Shown here: positions 23,425 through 35,795 of the stretch, in pieces | Layout of the letters: each line of letters begins with the position of its first letter | Numbering within the stretch: position 1 is the first letter of the stretch | Assembly: GCA_004794655.1 (NCBI GenBank) | Contig: SMMW01000534.1 | Span: 1,061,501 to 1,125,500, forward strand | Direction of reading: 5' to 3' | DNA length: 64,000 bases | From: Marisa cornuarietis | Lineage: Eukaryota > Mollusca > Gastropoda > Architaenioglossa > Ampullariidae | Notes under the pieces: generated by a model | Databases searched by the model: none | Seen by the model: only the letters and a program-made list of their open reading frames with translations | What the model was told of the DNA's origin: nothing | Program-made: the position numbers and the translations under genes

Positions 23425-26340
23425 TCGATCTGTCCTTCAGTGGAATCGCCGAAGGTTCCGAGCTAGCTTTGAAGAACTCCGCTACCTGACAGCGCGTTTC
23501 TCTCCTGATGTCTTCTTCTACCTTCCAGTTCCACCTCTTTCTCCTTCAAAGGATTTCACGATGTACCTAACATCAATCAGGTCGGACCAAACTAAAATAA
23601 CCAGAATGAGGCTTAGTGGAGAATATTATAAAATGTATAAAGACCCACCTTCATGTGCCTGTGGGGACAGACTTAGCACCCCGCATGTACTGTTGGAATG
23701 CAATGAAAATAAACCAGAGAGAGAAGAACTAAAACATTTCCTAGATAAGTATAGGCTAGGACTAAACCTCAGAAACTGCCTCAACCCACCTAAAGAACTA
23801 TGGAACAGTATACTGTCACTAGTAGTAGTTATAGCAACAAGCCACCCAAACTCTAGTCTAATATAAAATAAGAATAGGGGTAAACAGGACAACATAGCCA
23901 TCCACACTGGAAAAAAAATAAAAAAAAAAAAAAAAAAAAATTGATTGAGGAAGAGCAATACATGGAACCAAACAAAGAAACACAATACACCACCACGGTA
24001 CACGTGGCAGGACCCCTAAACACTGGCAACAAACGGCACCAGCAGCAGCAGGAGGAAAGAGGGCAGCAGCACTGTAACGACTCATGCAAACTTGGCAGAC
24101 CAATAATGGATGAAGAGGGCACAAATACAATACACCACCCATGCAGACTTGGAAAACCTAAACACCCACAAAAATAGAGGGCACGCACAGAAGTGAAACC
24201 ACGCATCAGGCACCACAAAACAGCAACCCTTTCCCCACACTCCCCAAAGACCCCATCCCCCACAGTGCGAAATCACCGAGAGGTGGAAGCACTTTCCCTT
24301 TCAAAGACAACAACAACAACGTTTTACGTCGAGACTCACAGACGGACGACCCTTCAGGTGGGGCTGCTCTTCTTCTCCGCTCTCACCTTTTGCTTAGTTT
24401 ACTACCGCTATCATCTACTTTTTCAGGCTGTTGCTGCCCGGGTTACTCTCGGCAAGACTATCACCATCTTCTGTGTACCTTCCACCTTCTCTCGGCAAGA
24501 CCTGAAAAGTCTTCTGACCCAACTTTCTCCTCCCGTCCTCCTTTTAGAGAACTTCAATGGGCACCACCGCCTGTAGGGCGGGGTTTCGAGTGACTTTAGA
24601 GTGGAGCTGTTGGGATATGTTTTTTTTTGTGGATAGTGATCTCTGCTTTTTTAAACGATGGTTCGAACACCTTTTACTGACCATACAGCAGCACTGTTTC
24701 AGCTGTAGATTTGTCGGTCGTCAGCCCCACATTATTGCTTGATTTTAACTGGACTGCACACGATTATCTATGTTGCAGGGATCACTTTCCTATAGTTGTG
24801 ACTTTTTCATTAACTGCTCATGTGTTAAGTTTTAAACGCAGTCGATCTCGGGTTCGCTATACTTTTAAATAAAATAGAAAAAGGTTTGTGTCCTCGTTAT
24901 CCTCCCGCACCACTTCCCATGCGGGGTAAATATCTGTAGGAAGATAAGGTAGATTTTTACCATACCTCTTTTGCTGAAAACGTTGATGATAAAAAAACGG
25001 CTTGAAATTATCTCCCACGAAGTCAGTGTGCTTCCATTTTTGTAAACTGCAAGACACGTTTCCAGACCCATTTTTCTCTGTAGGCGGCACTGTACCGGAA
25101 GTGAAATTTCTTGGGATCATCTTTAATCGCAAGTTATCCTTCCTTCCTTATATGAAATCTCTACGCCTCTCATATCAGAAAGCCTTGGACATTCTTCGAG
25201 TAGTCGACCTTGTCAGCTGCGATGCGGACCAAAAGGTTTTTTTATCGTCTGTGTCGTGCCCTGGTCCGCTCCAAGCTATAAACTATGACTCCATGATCCG
25301 TGGCTCTGCTCGAAAGTCTTGTCTTAAAATTCGTTTGTACCAGATACTGTAAACTCCTACTTATACTTTGTCTGTCGCTTAAAAACTCACCCTGGAAATC
25401 TTGCGTTTCATGACCTGTTTCATCTTCTTCGATCTGCCCTGTATGCCATTCGTTCCAAGGAAACAAAACCATTATTCCTTCATGTTACAACTCATTTACA
25501 GGCTGCAAGAGTGGTTACCCAACAGATAGAGCGTCTTCTTTCCTGCCAGCCTCTCCTTGGACTCTTCATATTCCTGAGATTTGTCTTGATCTTACATTTT
25601 GAAAAGACACCACCTGTGACTTTACATTTCTCCAGCGCCATCAATTCTATCTTGGCTTCTGTTCTATCTTTCGAATGGCTCCAAAGTTTCAAGTTGTAGA
25701 CCTGTAGTACCACAGCAGTTCCGTCCTGCCAGCATCCTCAGCCGGTCTCGCGAATGGCTGCTCCATCTTCTCTGTGGAACTTCATGCCATCTTGCTAAAC
25801 TTGAAGTCCGTTCATTAAATCATTTCAGACTCTCTTTCTGCCCTCCAAGCTCTTTTATCTTATCGTTTTGGTCGGCCTTTTATGGTTCAGCTCCATACCA
25901 TTGATGCGGCCCTTCTTCGTCGCAACAGTGACATTGTCTTCATTTGGGTTCCTCACCATGCTGGCATCCCAGGCAATGTTTGAGCGGACCAAATCGCCAA
26001 GGCTGCTTGCCAGTCTCTTGGTCAATTACGGTCACTGGTGTCATTCGACTACAAGTCTATCCTCACGGCCTGTGTTAAGTCCCTGGGACAACACTACTAG
26101 AACACTGGGCCAGAACAAGTTACATGCCATTCTCTACCGTCTGTCCGACCGCCCACCTCCTGGCTGTTCTGTGCTGCAGGAGGAGATAGACTTAAGACGA
26201 GACACACCTACTATACGCATTCCTAAGTTCTACGAGGCAAACCCCCACCAGTTTGTCCTTAATGTCAGGGACAATTTACTGTTCAAGATGTTTAATTCCG
26301 TTGTCCCGGCATCCAGAGTGTTAGCCACCAGTTTTTTGTT
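23425..26340 (+). mobile_element. Decayed LINE of the RNase H-bearing I-like group
   Basis: Translated in shifting plus-strand frames the order is that of an I/Nimb-like LINE ORF2. It starts with the APE endonuclease start (SVLQWNRRRFRASFEEL, about 23430), then more endonuclease (LQAVAARVTL-like, PPVLLLENFNGHH about 24527-24570; CRDHFPIVVTF about 24778). It continues with the end of the reverse transcriptase (NGLKLSPTKSVCFHF about 24998; KFLGIIFNRKLSFLPY about 25108), RNase H (CSIFSVELHAIL about 25760; DSLSALQAL; IWVPHHAGIPGN about 25944) and a cysteine-rich end (LRGKPPPVCP about 26232). The central reverse transcriptase, with its catalytic aspartates, is deleted between about 24870 and 24985. 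Frameshifts and stops are frequent, for example TGA in place of Glu after GIPGN. It cannot be active. Confidence 0.85.
23565..24320 (+). mobile_element. Second LINE 3' fragment nested in the first
   Basis: Right after the endonuclease start of the host LINE, the frame switches to a LINE C-terminus (QTKITRMRLSGEYY, then a CxC..H..LLEC cysteine/histidine cluster) that ends at SSLI* near 23866. A 3' UTR follows, with an A-rich tract at 23909-23940 and a terminal (CAA)n at 24307-24320. The host endonuclease resumes just after it. Flanking TTTCACG and TTTTACG may be a diverged target duplication. The exact left border is inferred to within about 20 bp. Confidence 0.65.
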
Positions 26341-29300
26341 TTGTTTTGTTCTGTTTTTTTTTACAATTAGCCCATTTCGATGTAAGGTTTTTTTAAAGGT
26401 GATAAACTTTATCATTAGAGTTTTTTTATTGTTAAATCTGGCCAGCAAAGAGTGTACCTTCGAAAGATGAGCAGTTTTCAGTCAGCAATCTTGAGCTGTT
26501 TCTGTCATTCGTTGAAAGTATTTTGACTTGTTCCTTCATGTGCTGGTTCCGCAGTCTGTCTGTGCATGATAAGAACAGTCTGAACAGCATTGTCAATATA
26601 TGTTCTAAAGTAATTGGTGTCAGGTAGAGGGATATAGTTTCCCTTTGTGATAAACAAAGAGAAAGGGATTCAGGATTTTGTCCAAACCAGAACATGTACT
26701 AGCAGGAGAATCTGTTTTATTTAACTCAGGTAAAAGGTGTATTATGCCTGCATACAGAAGTCACAGGCATGTGAAATCATGTTCCCTCAGCAGTCCAGCT
26801 GCTCAGCCAGATATGAATTGTTAGTTGTGTGTATGGATGGTTGTGTGACGATGTAGGTGTGTCTTTTTATTGTCTAGACGTAAGATTGCATGTTTTCGTT
26901 TCCTATGCTGCACAACCTTATCCTTGTCCTAGCACTTGTTCTATTTTTGTAACTGAGCATAATTGCCCACTGGGATTAATAAAGGTGGTCCTTGTCATTA
27001 TCAGATTTAAGGTATTTATTTCATATACAGCCTCTTTTTTGCAGGCCACATGTTTAGCATATTTCCTTCCCTTTTGCGTCATTCTTTATCCTTTTTTGTT
27101 GGTTCCTGTTGTTTATTTTAAAAGACTTTATTGCTTTACTTCCCAGAGGCCTTGTTTTTTACCTTTCCAATTTAATGTGACTCAGCGTGGTATAGCCTGG
27201 GTCGCTGGCACAGCGTAAAACACAAACAATCCTTTCTCATAACTAGACAAATAGCCATCTAACTGAAAAAGAACAGAAATAGAAAGCATGGAAAAAATTT
27301 TAAAAAAAGAAAAATGTATTCCTTGCAAGTAACGTCAGTATCTTTTCATCAGGTGGATGGATGGGTAGATGGGAATGCGAGATAAGGGACGAGTAACGGC
27401 ACGAGGGGGGACCGCTAACAATAGCGAGAGAAGGCTACTTCTTATCATATTTCAGCGATATTCAACGTCTGCCACTTCGACTGCCGCTTCATACACTTTG
27501 TTAGCTGACTAGTACAAGGCATGCACACAATAGCTTTCAAATGGAGGGTGAGCCGACGCGGCGAGGAAGTGGAGAGCACTAAATGTGTTCCGTCCTAAGT
27601 GACTCGAGCTGTTGATGCTGATATTGGTATATTTGTATTCCTCCCTTCTAATATTCTAACCAACGTACGTCTTCAGTTTCAGTTAATATTTTTCTCTTTA
27701 AAAACGTGTAACGCTGTAGTTAAATGTTCAGAATCTCCCAGAGGAGAGAATGAGAATGGCAACGTGTGAATAAATTTAGCAAATACTAAGTAAGGTTGCA
27801 GACTGTTGTCAGTAAAGATTTCAAATGAAGAATGTGAGAATATTTTCTGGTTGTAGCAATACTGTGGTTCCTGCTTCCTCTCCTGGTTTATATAGTATAT
27901 CCTTTCATTGCGAATTACTGAAATGAAATGTGTGGGGTCTGCGATAACTAAGTCCTTGAAAAGATTAGTGGGAGCGCACCTGAACACAGACAGGTGCGGA
28001 CGCCGATGTCTTGCTTATTTACTGTTATTATTTCAGTACTTAATTAACTACTTAGCTTATTCTTTCGCCGTAAAGGGGGAAGGCTAAATGGAAAAAAGCA
28101 TGTTCTGCTTACTTTACCTCTCGTTAATAAAGAATTGTCATTATTGTGTTTGGTTAATGACCTGTTTGTACGTATTGTAACATAAACTGACTTTCATCAG
28201 TGATATTTGAGGCCCGACATGGTGGCATGTAAATAAGTGGATTATGCTATGTAGACTTGGATAAATTTAAACACATCAGAATCCTGCACAAAGCACGGGA
28301 GCGAGAGGAAGCACGAGGGCAACATGTTAGAAATACACGTAAAGGGTGATAACTGAGAAATCGGTAATCAGGGGAGACAACTCTCCAGGCTCGCTGAGAC
28401 GTCTCGTTAGATTCAGCGAAGCGCGAAGTTCGGTGCAAGATGTTTTAAAATCTTTCCACACGCGTAACTGTATACGACTTTACGAGTCAGAGTGATTATA
28501 AAAAGACTTTTCTAGTCTGGACTAGACCTGACTGAGTTAAGTGAGTGACTAGGATAAAGGATTTGTTGCGGCACGCGACTGTGATTGAGACTCGTGTCCG
28601 TGTGTTGAGGGGCTTCCCACCACAGGCCTCCCGCGCGCCTCTATTCGAGATCTTTTGTTCGCGTTAACCAGTGGAGTGGTCCAAATTTGTGTGACAGGGA
28701 AGCCCCCCCATTTTCTCGCACTGGTGTGGGAAGGGTGGTGTGTGCGCAAGCCCGCCTACTAGGCGAAGAAATCCCTTTGGTTTAGGCTCTTGTCGGTCAT
28801 GCGTCCGACATCCAGTTCTGAAATGTCAGCGTGGAATCCCTGTCTCTCTGATCTCGTCTGCTTGTCCAGATATGCTTGGGCTCTCACTGCGGACTAGACG
28901 TGTGTCACGAAGACTGTGTGTAGTGTGTTAGCGTGCCATACACTCGCGATTAGGTGGAATACTTCTGAGATCTTGTGGTTGCTGTGTGATACTTGAGAAG
29001 GGCCATGGGGGCAACCTCGCCAAAATTGTCTATCATCTGTGTGAAGTGTTGAGCTTAACTGGCACAAAATACTACTGAAACATTATCAGCTCTAATTTCG
29101 CATGAGAGAAAAAGGGGAACTTTCATCGGGATTACACCAGCTGACATAAACGGGTGAGTGTTTTATGCTACGGCTACCGGTTACTTTATTCTGACGGTAA
29201 GCATACAATGACGGTTGGGTAGCCTTGCTATACTGTGATTTACTATTGTTGTTGCCAACATTAACATCATACTACATTCTTATCACTATGAATGAGATGT

Positions 29301-29509
29301 GAAATCGATCTTTCCAGACCTATACTTTATATCCTTCCACATAGATGAGACATAAACACATAGTACACAAATATTTCTTGTAACCTGGCAAATATCATAA
29401 TGGTCTGATGGATGTACTGTGAAATCACAGCCTAGTTCTTTAAACACTTATTACCCAGCACTAAAAGTCTGGTGTTAAAGTAGCATACAAATCTAAAAGC
29501 TACATCAGC
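26341..29509. other. No gene recognised; possible LINE 3' UTR to about 27000
   Basis: CACTGGGATTAATAAAGG at 26969 resembles the end of many mollusc LINE 3' UTRs. A GC-rich patch lies at 28600-28760. No gene-like frame is recognised. Confidence 0.5.
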
Positions 29510-29574
29510 ACCACTGTCAGGGCCAGTTCTACCTATTAGGCGAACTAGGCAGTTGCCTAGGGTGCAGAGACGGT

Positions 29575-30075
29575 GGGGGGCGCAAAAATGGCCTGTTTTT
29601 TTTTTTTAAGATGAATAGTTTTAGGGAAAAATATCTTCACAGAATGATATTAGTAGGACACCTTCCCTCTGCTTGTAGACTGACCACCACACTAGTTTCT
29701 CAGTTCATGTATTATAGGAAAAACCCCATTATCCCAGGGCGCAATTGCAGTGACCAGCTAATCACCAGGGAAGTAGAGGGCAGATGGGGCGGTGAGAGGG
29801 GAAGCGTTGGTGGATGGGAAAGGGGGTGGTGGCGCAGTCATGTCGGGGGGGGGGGGCGCAAAAATAGCCTGCTGCTTCGTTTGTTTTTAAGTGATGAAAA
29901 GTGTTAAGGAAAAATATCATTTTCATAGAATGACATTAGCAGGACACCTTTCCTCTTCTTGTAGGTTGACTTCACCATGCAAGTTTCTCAGTCCATGTAT
30001 TACAGGAAAACCCCATTATTACAGGGCACTCTTGAAGTGACCAGCTAACCAGCCCAGAAGAAGATGGGGGATTGG
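29575..30075 (+). repeat. Diverged tandem duplication inside the hAT element
   Basis: A unit starting GGGCGCAAAAAT(G/A)GCCTG at 29578 recurs at 29854, about 276 bp on. Shared blocks include ATATTAGTAGGACACCTT/ACATTAGCAGGACACCTT and CCCCATTAT, and the unit ends near AGATGGGG. Confidence 0.85.
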
Positions 30076-32267
30076 GCGGAGGGTCGGGTTGGTGGATAGG
30101 TCCCAGGTCAGGGCGGACCTTTACGATGGATGGGACCACATTTCACTCATACCAACCTCACCATTTATGCATTGAAAACACTGCAGCTGAGATCAGGGAC
30201 AACAACACTGACTTGCGTTGGCTACACGAGTTTCTTTTTGTTATGACAACTGTTTTATGGTCAATATTTTTTACACTTATGAACTTTGAACCCGAGGGAA
30301 CTTAGCTAATGTCACGATCGCGTTCTTAGTTAATAAGAGCATTAAAGTCTTTAGCAGACAAACATCAAGGTAGAGTCACTTGAAATTTATAGTATATCTA
30401 TTTTTATTGTCAAATTTCAGATCAATTTATTTAATTCGCTGTCACGAACCTGTTTTCTCCTTATTGCTGTGTGCAGCGATGACACTGATGGCCTATAGTC
30501 TTGTACTTACTGTTATGACTCATGGTCGTGAATATTTAACTTTCTTATTAATTATTAAATTTTGGTTCGATTGGTGTATTACGCTTAATTTAGTTGTCAA
30601 ATTGTAATGTTTATTTGTATTATCTAAGAGTGTGTCTGTTTGTATACAGTTTGAACGGATAGCTTGTTGCTATGCTCTATTGACAGAATAGTTGAAATTG
30701 ATTATTAAGAGCTAAAGCATACTAAGACCTATAGTCTATATACTTCTCTTGTTTTCAACAAACCCTATGCTGGACACCACGGAGCAGTGCTGACTATTGC
30801 AATGTTTTTGGGCAGCTGCCTTGACACCATGATTTACAACTTTGTATTGTTAGTGTCTCCAAGACTCTCCCTTGTACCGCCCCGCCCACCTGTCAAGTGT
30901 GACTTTAGATAGGAACATGTGGTAGCTGCGATGATGGTGGTCTAGATGCTAGAAGCTGTGATAGCCTGAAATTAAGACCACACAGCAAAATAAGACCAGA
31001 GCAAGGTGCTACAGATTTCTTGTCTCCATCAGTGTGCAGTCAGTCGCCACTCCATAAAACCTTTTTACACGAATGTTTGAAATCCCCCTGCTCATAAGTG
31101 TAGGTCTGATTTGGTAGGCATGCAAGTATCCTTGTGTGCATGATGCACATCTGACATTGAAAAACAGACATACTTTTTCTTGACAAAAGTAGTTCTTATA
31201 AGTTATTAATCAAATCGGAGAGCAAATTCTTGAAAAAGGTTTAAATTTAATAAGCCATTCTTTGACACTTCTGGATTCTAACACCTCTGGTCATAATGAG
31301 TTCTTGTAGAAAACCACTTTTCCACTATATTTAAGCAGCAAGCATGTAGTCAGTGCGGTTTTACTTGTTAGTTCGTCTGTAAGATGAGAAAGAAGAGAAC
31401 AAGGTGCTAGGTGGAAAGGCCCAAAGGAAAGCGATAAATCTATCACAATGACCAGTCAGATCAGCTTAGAAGACTGGACATTACTTGATAGTTGTTCGTG
31501 AGATGAGAAAGAGAGAGGAGAAAAAGATTGAAAGGAACTAAGTGGGGTGGCTTAGAGGAGAAGGGTAGAGATAAATCTCTACCACTTAAAAGAAAGTCAG
31601 ATCACATTAACAGGGCTGGACAGCCGAGATCGGGGGAGGGGGGGAGGTAGTTTTAACTTCAAACTTAAAACCCACAGGACGTTGTGAAAACCTCACTTTT
31701 CTGAGGGGCTGCAGACATCTTGTGTATCTGTTTGAATTTACTTTGTATTGGTCTGCTCGGGTGCTTGGAGCTATCATCCTTCCACAGCTGAATCAGTAAA
31801 GATTGTGAACTGGATTTAGCCATACAAGACTAAACTGTGCAGACTGTCCTACATCCACTTCATGAGAGTTTGTAAAGACAAGTTCACATGGTTTTTATAC
31901 ACTGTGACATAGCTGTATATATTTTATTAACACGATTTATGTCTTTCTTTACATTAATTTTATTTCCTTATTTCTTATAATACTTATTTTGATTGTGTGG
32001 ATGCTTGTTTCCTTATTTCCTATAGTGCTTATTTTGATTGTGTGGATGCAAAGGGTTGCAATAGTGGTGGTGTAACGTTTTGCAAAACTTTTCATTACAC
32101 TAACGGGTCCTTTACAGTCCTGTGGTCTTTATCACATCAAATCGCATTGAGTTCTGAGACAGACCACCACAATCATTACTGGTGATATTTAAGCCTAGCT
32201 TTCTTGTTTGAAATTTCTGTTAAAAATAGAATTAAACATATATTTATTCCAATATTTGTGTTGATAA

Positions 32268-33381
32268 ATGGATAGCAAACGAGTGTCTGGAGCTCAGTAT
32301 TGGAAGCGAAGAGCTGAAAAAGCCTAAGAGATGGCAAAACAAGAAAAGTCCCTGCATAAATATCTTCGCCAAGACAGTGTCACTAAGAGCCACAGTACTG
32401 CTGCTGTTTCTGTGCCTTCAACAAATGTTTGCGATCCTGTGGTCTCGACAAGTTACAGCATTCCTGTGACTTTCACTACTTCCACTGCAGAATGTCAAAA
32501 TCACACTGGTGTTGGGCGAGAACCTCATAAGCAGAGTCAAAAAAACAATGACAGCGGAACCAGTGTGGATAATGTTCAAATAGATAATGAAAATACCTAT
32601 GGTGAGAAGAAAGAGAAACAGTTAGAGCTGAATTATAACGACCCTGCTACTTGGTCTTTCAACGAAAGGCAGGTAACTGAACTCATTGTTCAGCATGGCC
32701 CACACCAGGTACATGATTATAATTTTCCTAAAAAGGAAAACAAAAGGAGGTTCTCTACAGTCCACTACAAAAGGAAACTGGTTAATGGGGAAGAGGTGCA
32801 ACGCCAGTGGTTAGTTTATTCAAAGTCCAATGATGCAGTATTTTGTTTTTGACAACCTGCATGGACAAGGCTATGAAAATGGAAGCAACATGAAAGGCAA
32901 AGACAGCGGTGTACAAAAAAGGATCATATTATTTGCATTATTTGGATTTCTTTATGATATCCAAAGCATTTCTGAAAAACCAACGAAGGCCATTCTACTA
33001 TCTTGCGAGGTCTTGGAAAAGGCACTAATGCACAGAGACATTGAGGCAGAGGAACTCTGTTCTGAATGACAGGTTGTGGCTAGAAGGCTTCCAAAGCCTA
33101 AAATGAACCCCAAAGAAGTCTTAACATTCATTAGCCAACATAAACTATTTGATATTCTGCCGACTGTTGTAGTGTCTCTCAGAATTGTATTGACCCTTCC
33201 AATTTCTGTTGCCAGTGCAGAACAGAGTTTCTCAAAATTAAAATTAATTAAAAATTATATGAGATCAACAATGTTGCAAGAGAGACTGACTGAGCTGGCC
33301 ACCATATCTATTGAGCATGACTTGGCAAATGCACTAAATCTGAAGGAACTGATAACTCACAGCAAAAAGCAAGAAAAATGA
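32268..33381 (+). pseudogene. Broken hAT transposase
   Basis: The frame starts MDSKRVSGAQYWKRRAEKA, meets TAA at 32325, and reopens at 32331 with a zinc-finger-type (TTF/ZMYM-like) N-terminal region, seen in TWSFNERQVTELIVQHGP and KRRFSTVHYKRKLVNGEE. It stops at 32850 in VFCF. A different frame (32830-33066) carries DNLHGQGYENGSNMKGK, part of the catalytic-core region of hAT transposases. This implies an internal deletion and frameshift between them. After a TGA at 33067 comes the C-terminal hAT dimerisation domain (LPISVASAEQSFSKLKLIKN, then TMLQERLTELATISIEHDLA), ending at 33381. Large parts of the catalytic core are absent. Confidence 0.88.
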
Positions 33382-35738
33382 GGTTTTAAGCATCAATTTC
33401 ATGATCAGGACTGAATAAATTGCAAAAATAAATGATATAACATGGTTCACTTTTTGTGAGGTAGGGGGTGCAAGATTTTTCTTTCGCCTAGGGCGCAACA
33501 CAGCCTAGCGCCAGCCTCGACCACTGTGTCTGTTAACCTGTGGGATATTATTTTGTCACAACCACAAGCATACAGATGATGCCATCATCTAGAGCAATAT
33601 CTACACTACTTCAGAACACTGATGTGCTAGATTCTATTTTATATCGTGAGTAGTTGCTTCACAGCTCACATGACTGATGAAAAGTAAAAGTGCGCAAATT
33701 CCAAATGGATAATTTATGAAAGAGTTTCAGTGCATGCATCCTCATATTCTTTCCCCCTTTTCTCCCATTTCATGCACACACGGGGTATAGCATAGAAGAG
33801 TCCTGACTCATTAGGGCGATTAGGCATTCTGTTTCTATAGCTAGCCGTTACTTTTTATAAATTCCTTTCACCAAACAAAATGTCTGTCTCCTTGAGCAAC
33901 TTTAATTAAAATATACATTTTTACAAATGAGTTCTTATGATATTTTCAATTACTAACATCTGAAAAATATTTTTATTCATTTTTTTCCCTCTCTATTGCA
34001 TAGGAAAAAAAGTACTGATATAATGAGGCCATTTTTGCTACAATCTTATGAGATTGTTATATGATATCTACTTGGCATTTAGTTGTGCAGGAAGACTTAA
34101 ATTCATTTCTACAGAAAACCTTTAAAGCCAAATATACTGTTACAGGAAAACTACCATGGGGTGAAACAGTTATCATTTTAATGCAAATGTGTCAGGTAAT
34201 TTCCTTGGGTATTTAACCATTTGACATTAAGCTATGTGAGCTTCACCTTAAGATCAGGTAATCTAATAAGGAAAATATGGTTTGTACAACCAACAGCAAA
34301 ATTTCATCTACAGAACCTATGTTTTGAAATTCTTAGTACAATTAGGGAGTAGTTTACACAATTTATACAAACTTATATGGTGTTCATGCAAAGTTTACAA
34401 AATGTTTGTACAAAGATATATACTCGCTCGATCAGATATGATAAATCTAAATTGCAGAATACTTTGCTAAAAATTTTGGCAATGTTGAACAAAACAGATG
34501 AAGTGCATTGTGTTTTCTTTTCACTTAACATTGAGAGATTTAACTGAGATTTAATTTTATGTAAGTCATCTCTAGATGTGCTTCTTTGTTCGATGTAAAG
34601 ATGTTCATAGTGTACTGGACACAAGAATTTCAAATGTAAGAAGAATTTAAATGAAAACATTTTACACAGTTTGTGTTTTTTTAAATGTTTATTTTATTAA
34701 GTGCATAATTGATTACAGGGAATTTCTTAGTTAGATATCAAGGTTCAACACAAACCTGAAGTAGAACCCTTTTTACATTCTCAGAGCTCACCATGTTTGC
34801 ATGTATTTCTACGTTATCTCTATCCATGTATCTTTCTGTCTTGTGTTCTCAGAAAAGACAGCTTTTAAGTCTTTTTTGTTTTGTCCTGGCAGGGTGGCCA
34901 TTAAAGGTGCACAACTTTTTTTTTTTTCAAATCAGTGGGTTGAGCTCGGTACATGTTTTTAAACCTGGTGTACCATTAGATCACAGCTGGTGCCACAGCT
35001 AGTTTAAAGGAACTGCTTAGCCATACAGTTTAACTCTTATAATTAGCCCATTGGCTACATCTGGCACATGCTGCGACCATGCTCACTTTAAAGCAGGTAC
35101 AAATTTGTCCAATCACTAAGGTAAAAACTTATCTTTACATTTCCCAGACTTCATTGCCTTCATTTAAACTAGTTTATAAAATCACCGCAAGGTGAGTATA
35201 GGAGCTTTGATAGTGGCAGAACTGGAAGCTTCAATCTGAAAAGATAAGAAGGTCATCTGGTGTAGCTCTCTAGAGGAGATTATTTATTTGATTTCATGCA
35301 GCTCTTGAAAGCTAAAGGGGTTTAGTTTAGCTTCTACTCTTATATTATTATTGAAAATTATTCCTAACACCAGTTCCCATAATGCTAGTCCTTTTTCACA
35401 CCCATCCCCCTTTCCGCTGATTGCTACTCCCCTGCTCATCTTCCTTCTGCGAAATCCCTATACTCTCAGTCCTTGTTATTGGGTTCCTCTTTAAGCTTTC
35501 TGTATTTGTTTTATTCATCATCGGTACTATTGTTTCTTCTTTCATAGTTCATATGTTGTGTGTTTATTTTTCTGTCCCTTGTATGTTGTCCATGTCTCAT
35601 TATTGTGTTTTAGTGCTAAGAGCTTGCTCCTTAGGAATGCTAGTATGTGCTTTACAAATTTGTGTATTTATTTATATGCTAAGCATCAAGTAGCATGCTT
35701 TGTAGTTATGAGCATGAACCTACATTTGGAATCTACAG

Positions 35739-35795
35739 ACAAGTTTGTGCACATACATATTATAGATGTGGTGACATATGTGCACACAAACTTGT
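35739..35795. repeat. Inverted repeat, about 20-bp arms
   Basis: ACAAGTTTGTGCACATA at the left pairs with TATGTGCACACAAACTTGT at the right across a loop of about 16-20 bases, with one 2-base bulge. Confidence 0.85.

Larger units (their letters stand above)
29518..33519 (+). mobile_element. hAT-superfamily DNA transposon, complete but defective (4.0 kb)
   Basis: The element is bounded by an exact 8-bp duplication, ACCACTGT, at 29510-29517 and 33520-33527, the length typical of hAT insertions. It starts CAGGGCCAG, and its other end read inward starts CGAGGCTGG; these short imperfect inverted termini differ only by transitions. Both subterminal regions contain GCCTAGGG/CCTAGGGCGC motifs. The 3' third encodes broken hAT transposase. 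The left half is non-coding and repetitive, including a diverged duplication (29575-29800 and 29851-30075) and a 45-bp duplication (31963-32052). Deletions, a stop and a frameshift in the transposase mean it cannot move by itself. Confidence 0.88.

Noticed and set aside
23321..23866. 181-codon frame as a host gene
   Set aside because: It is a chance in-frame junction between the endonuclease start of one LINE and the C-terminus of another.
26137..26330. An unknown conserved exon in the 25868-26470 frame
   Set aside because: It is the wrong frame of the cysteine-rich C-terminus of the decayed LINE (LRGKPPPVCP in the correct frame).
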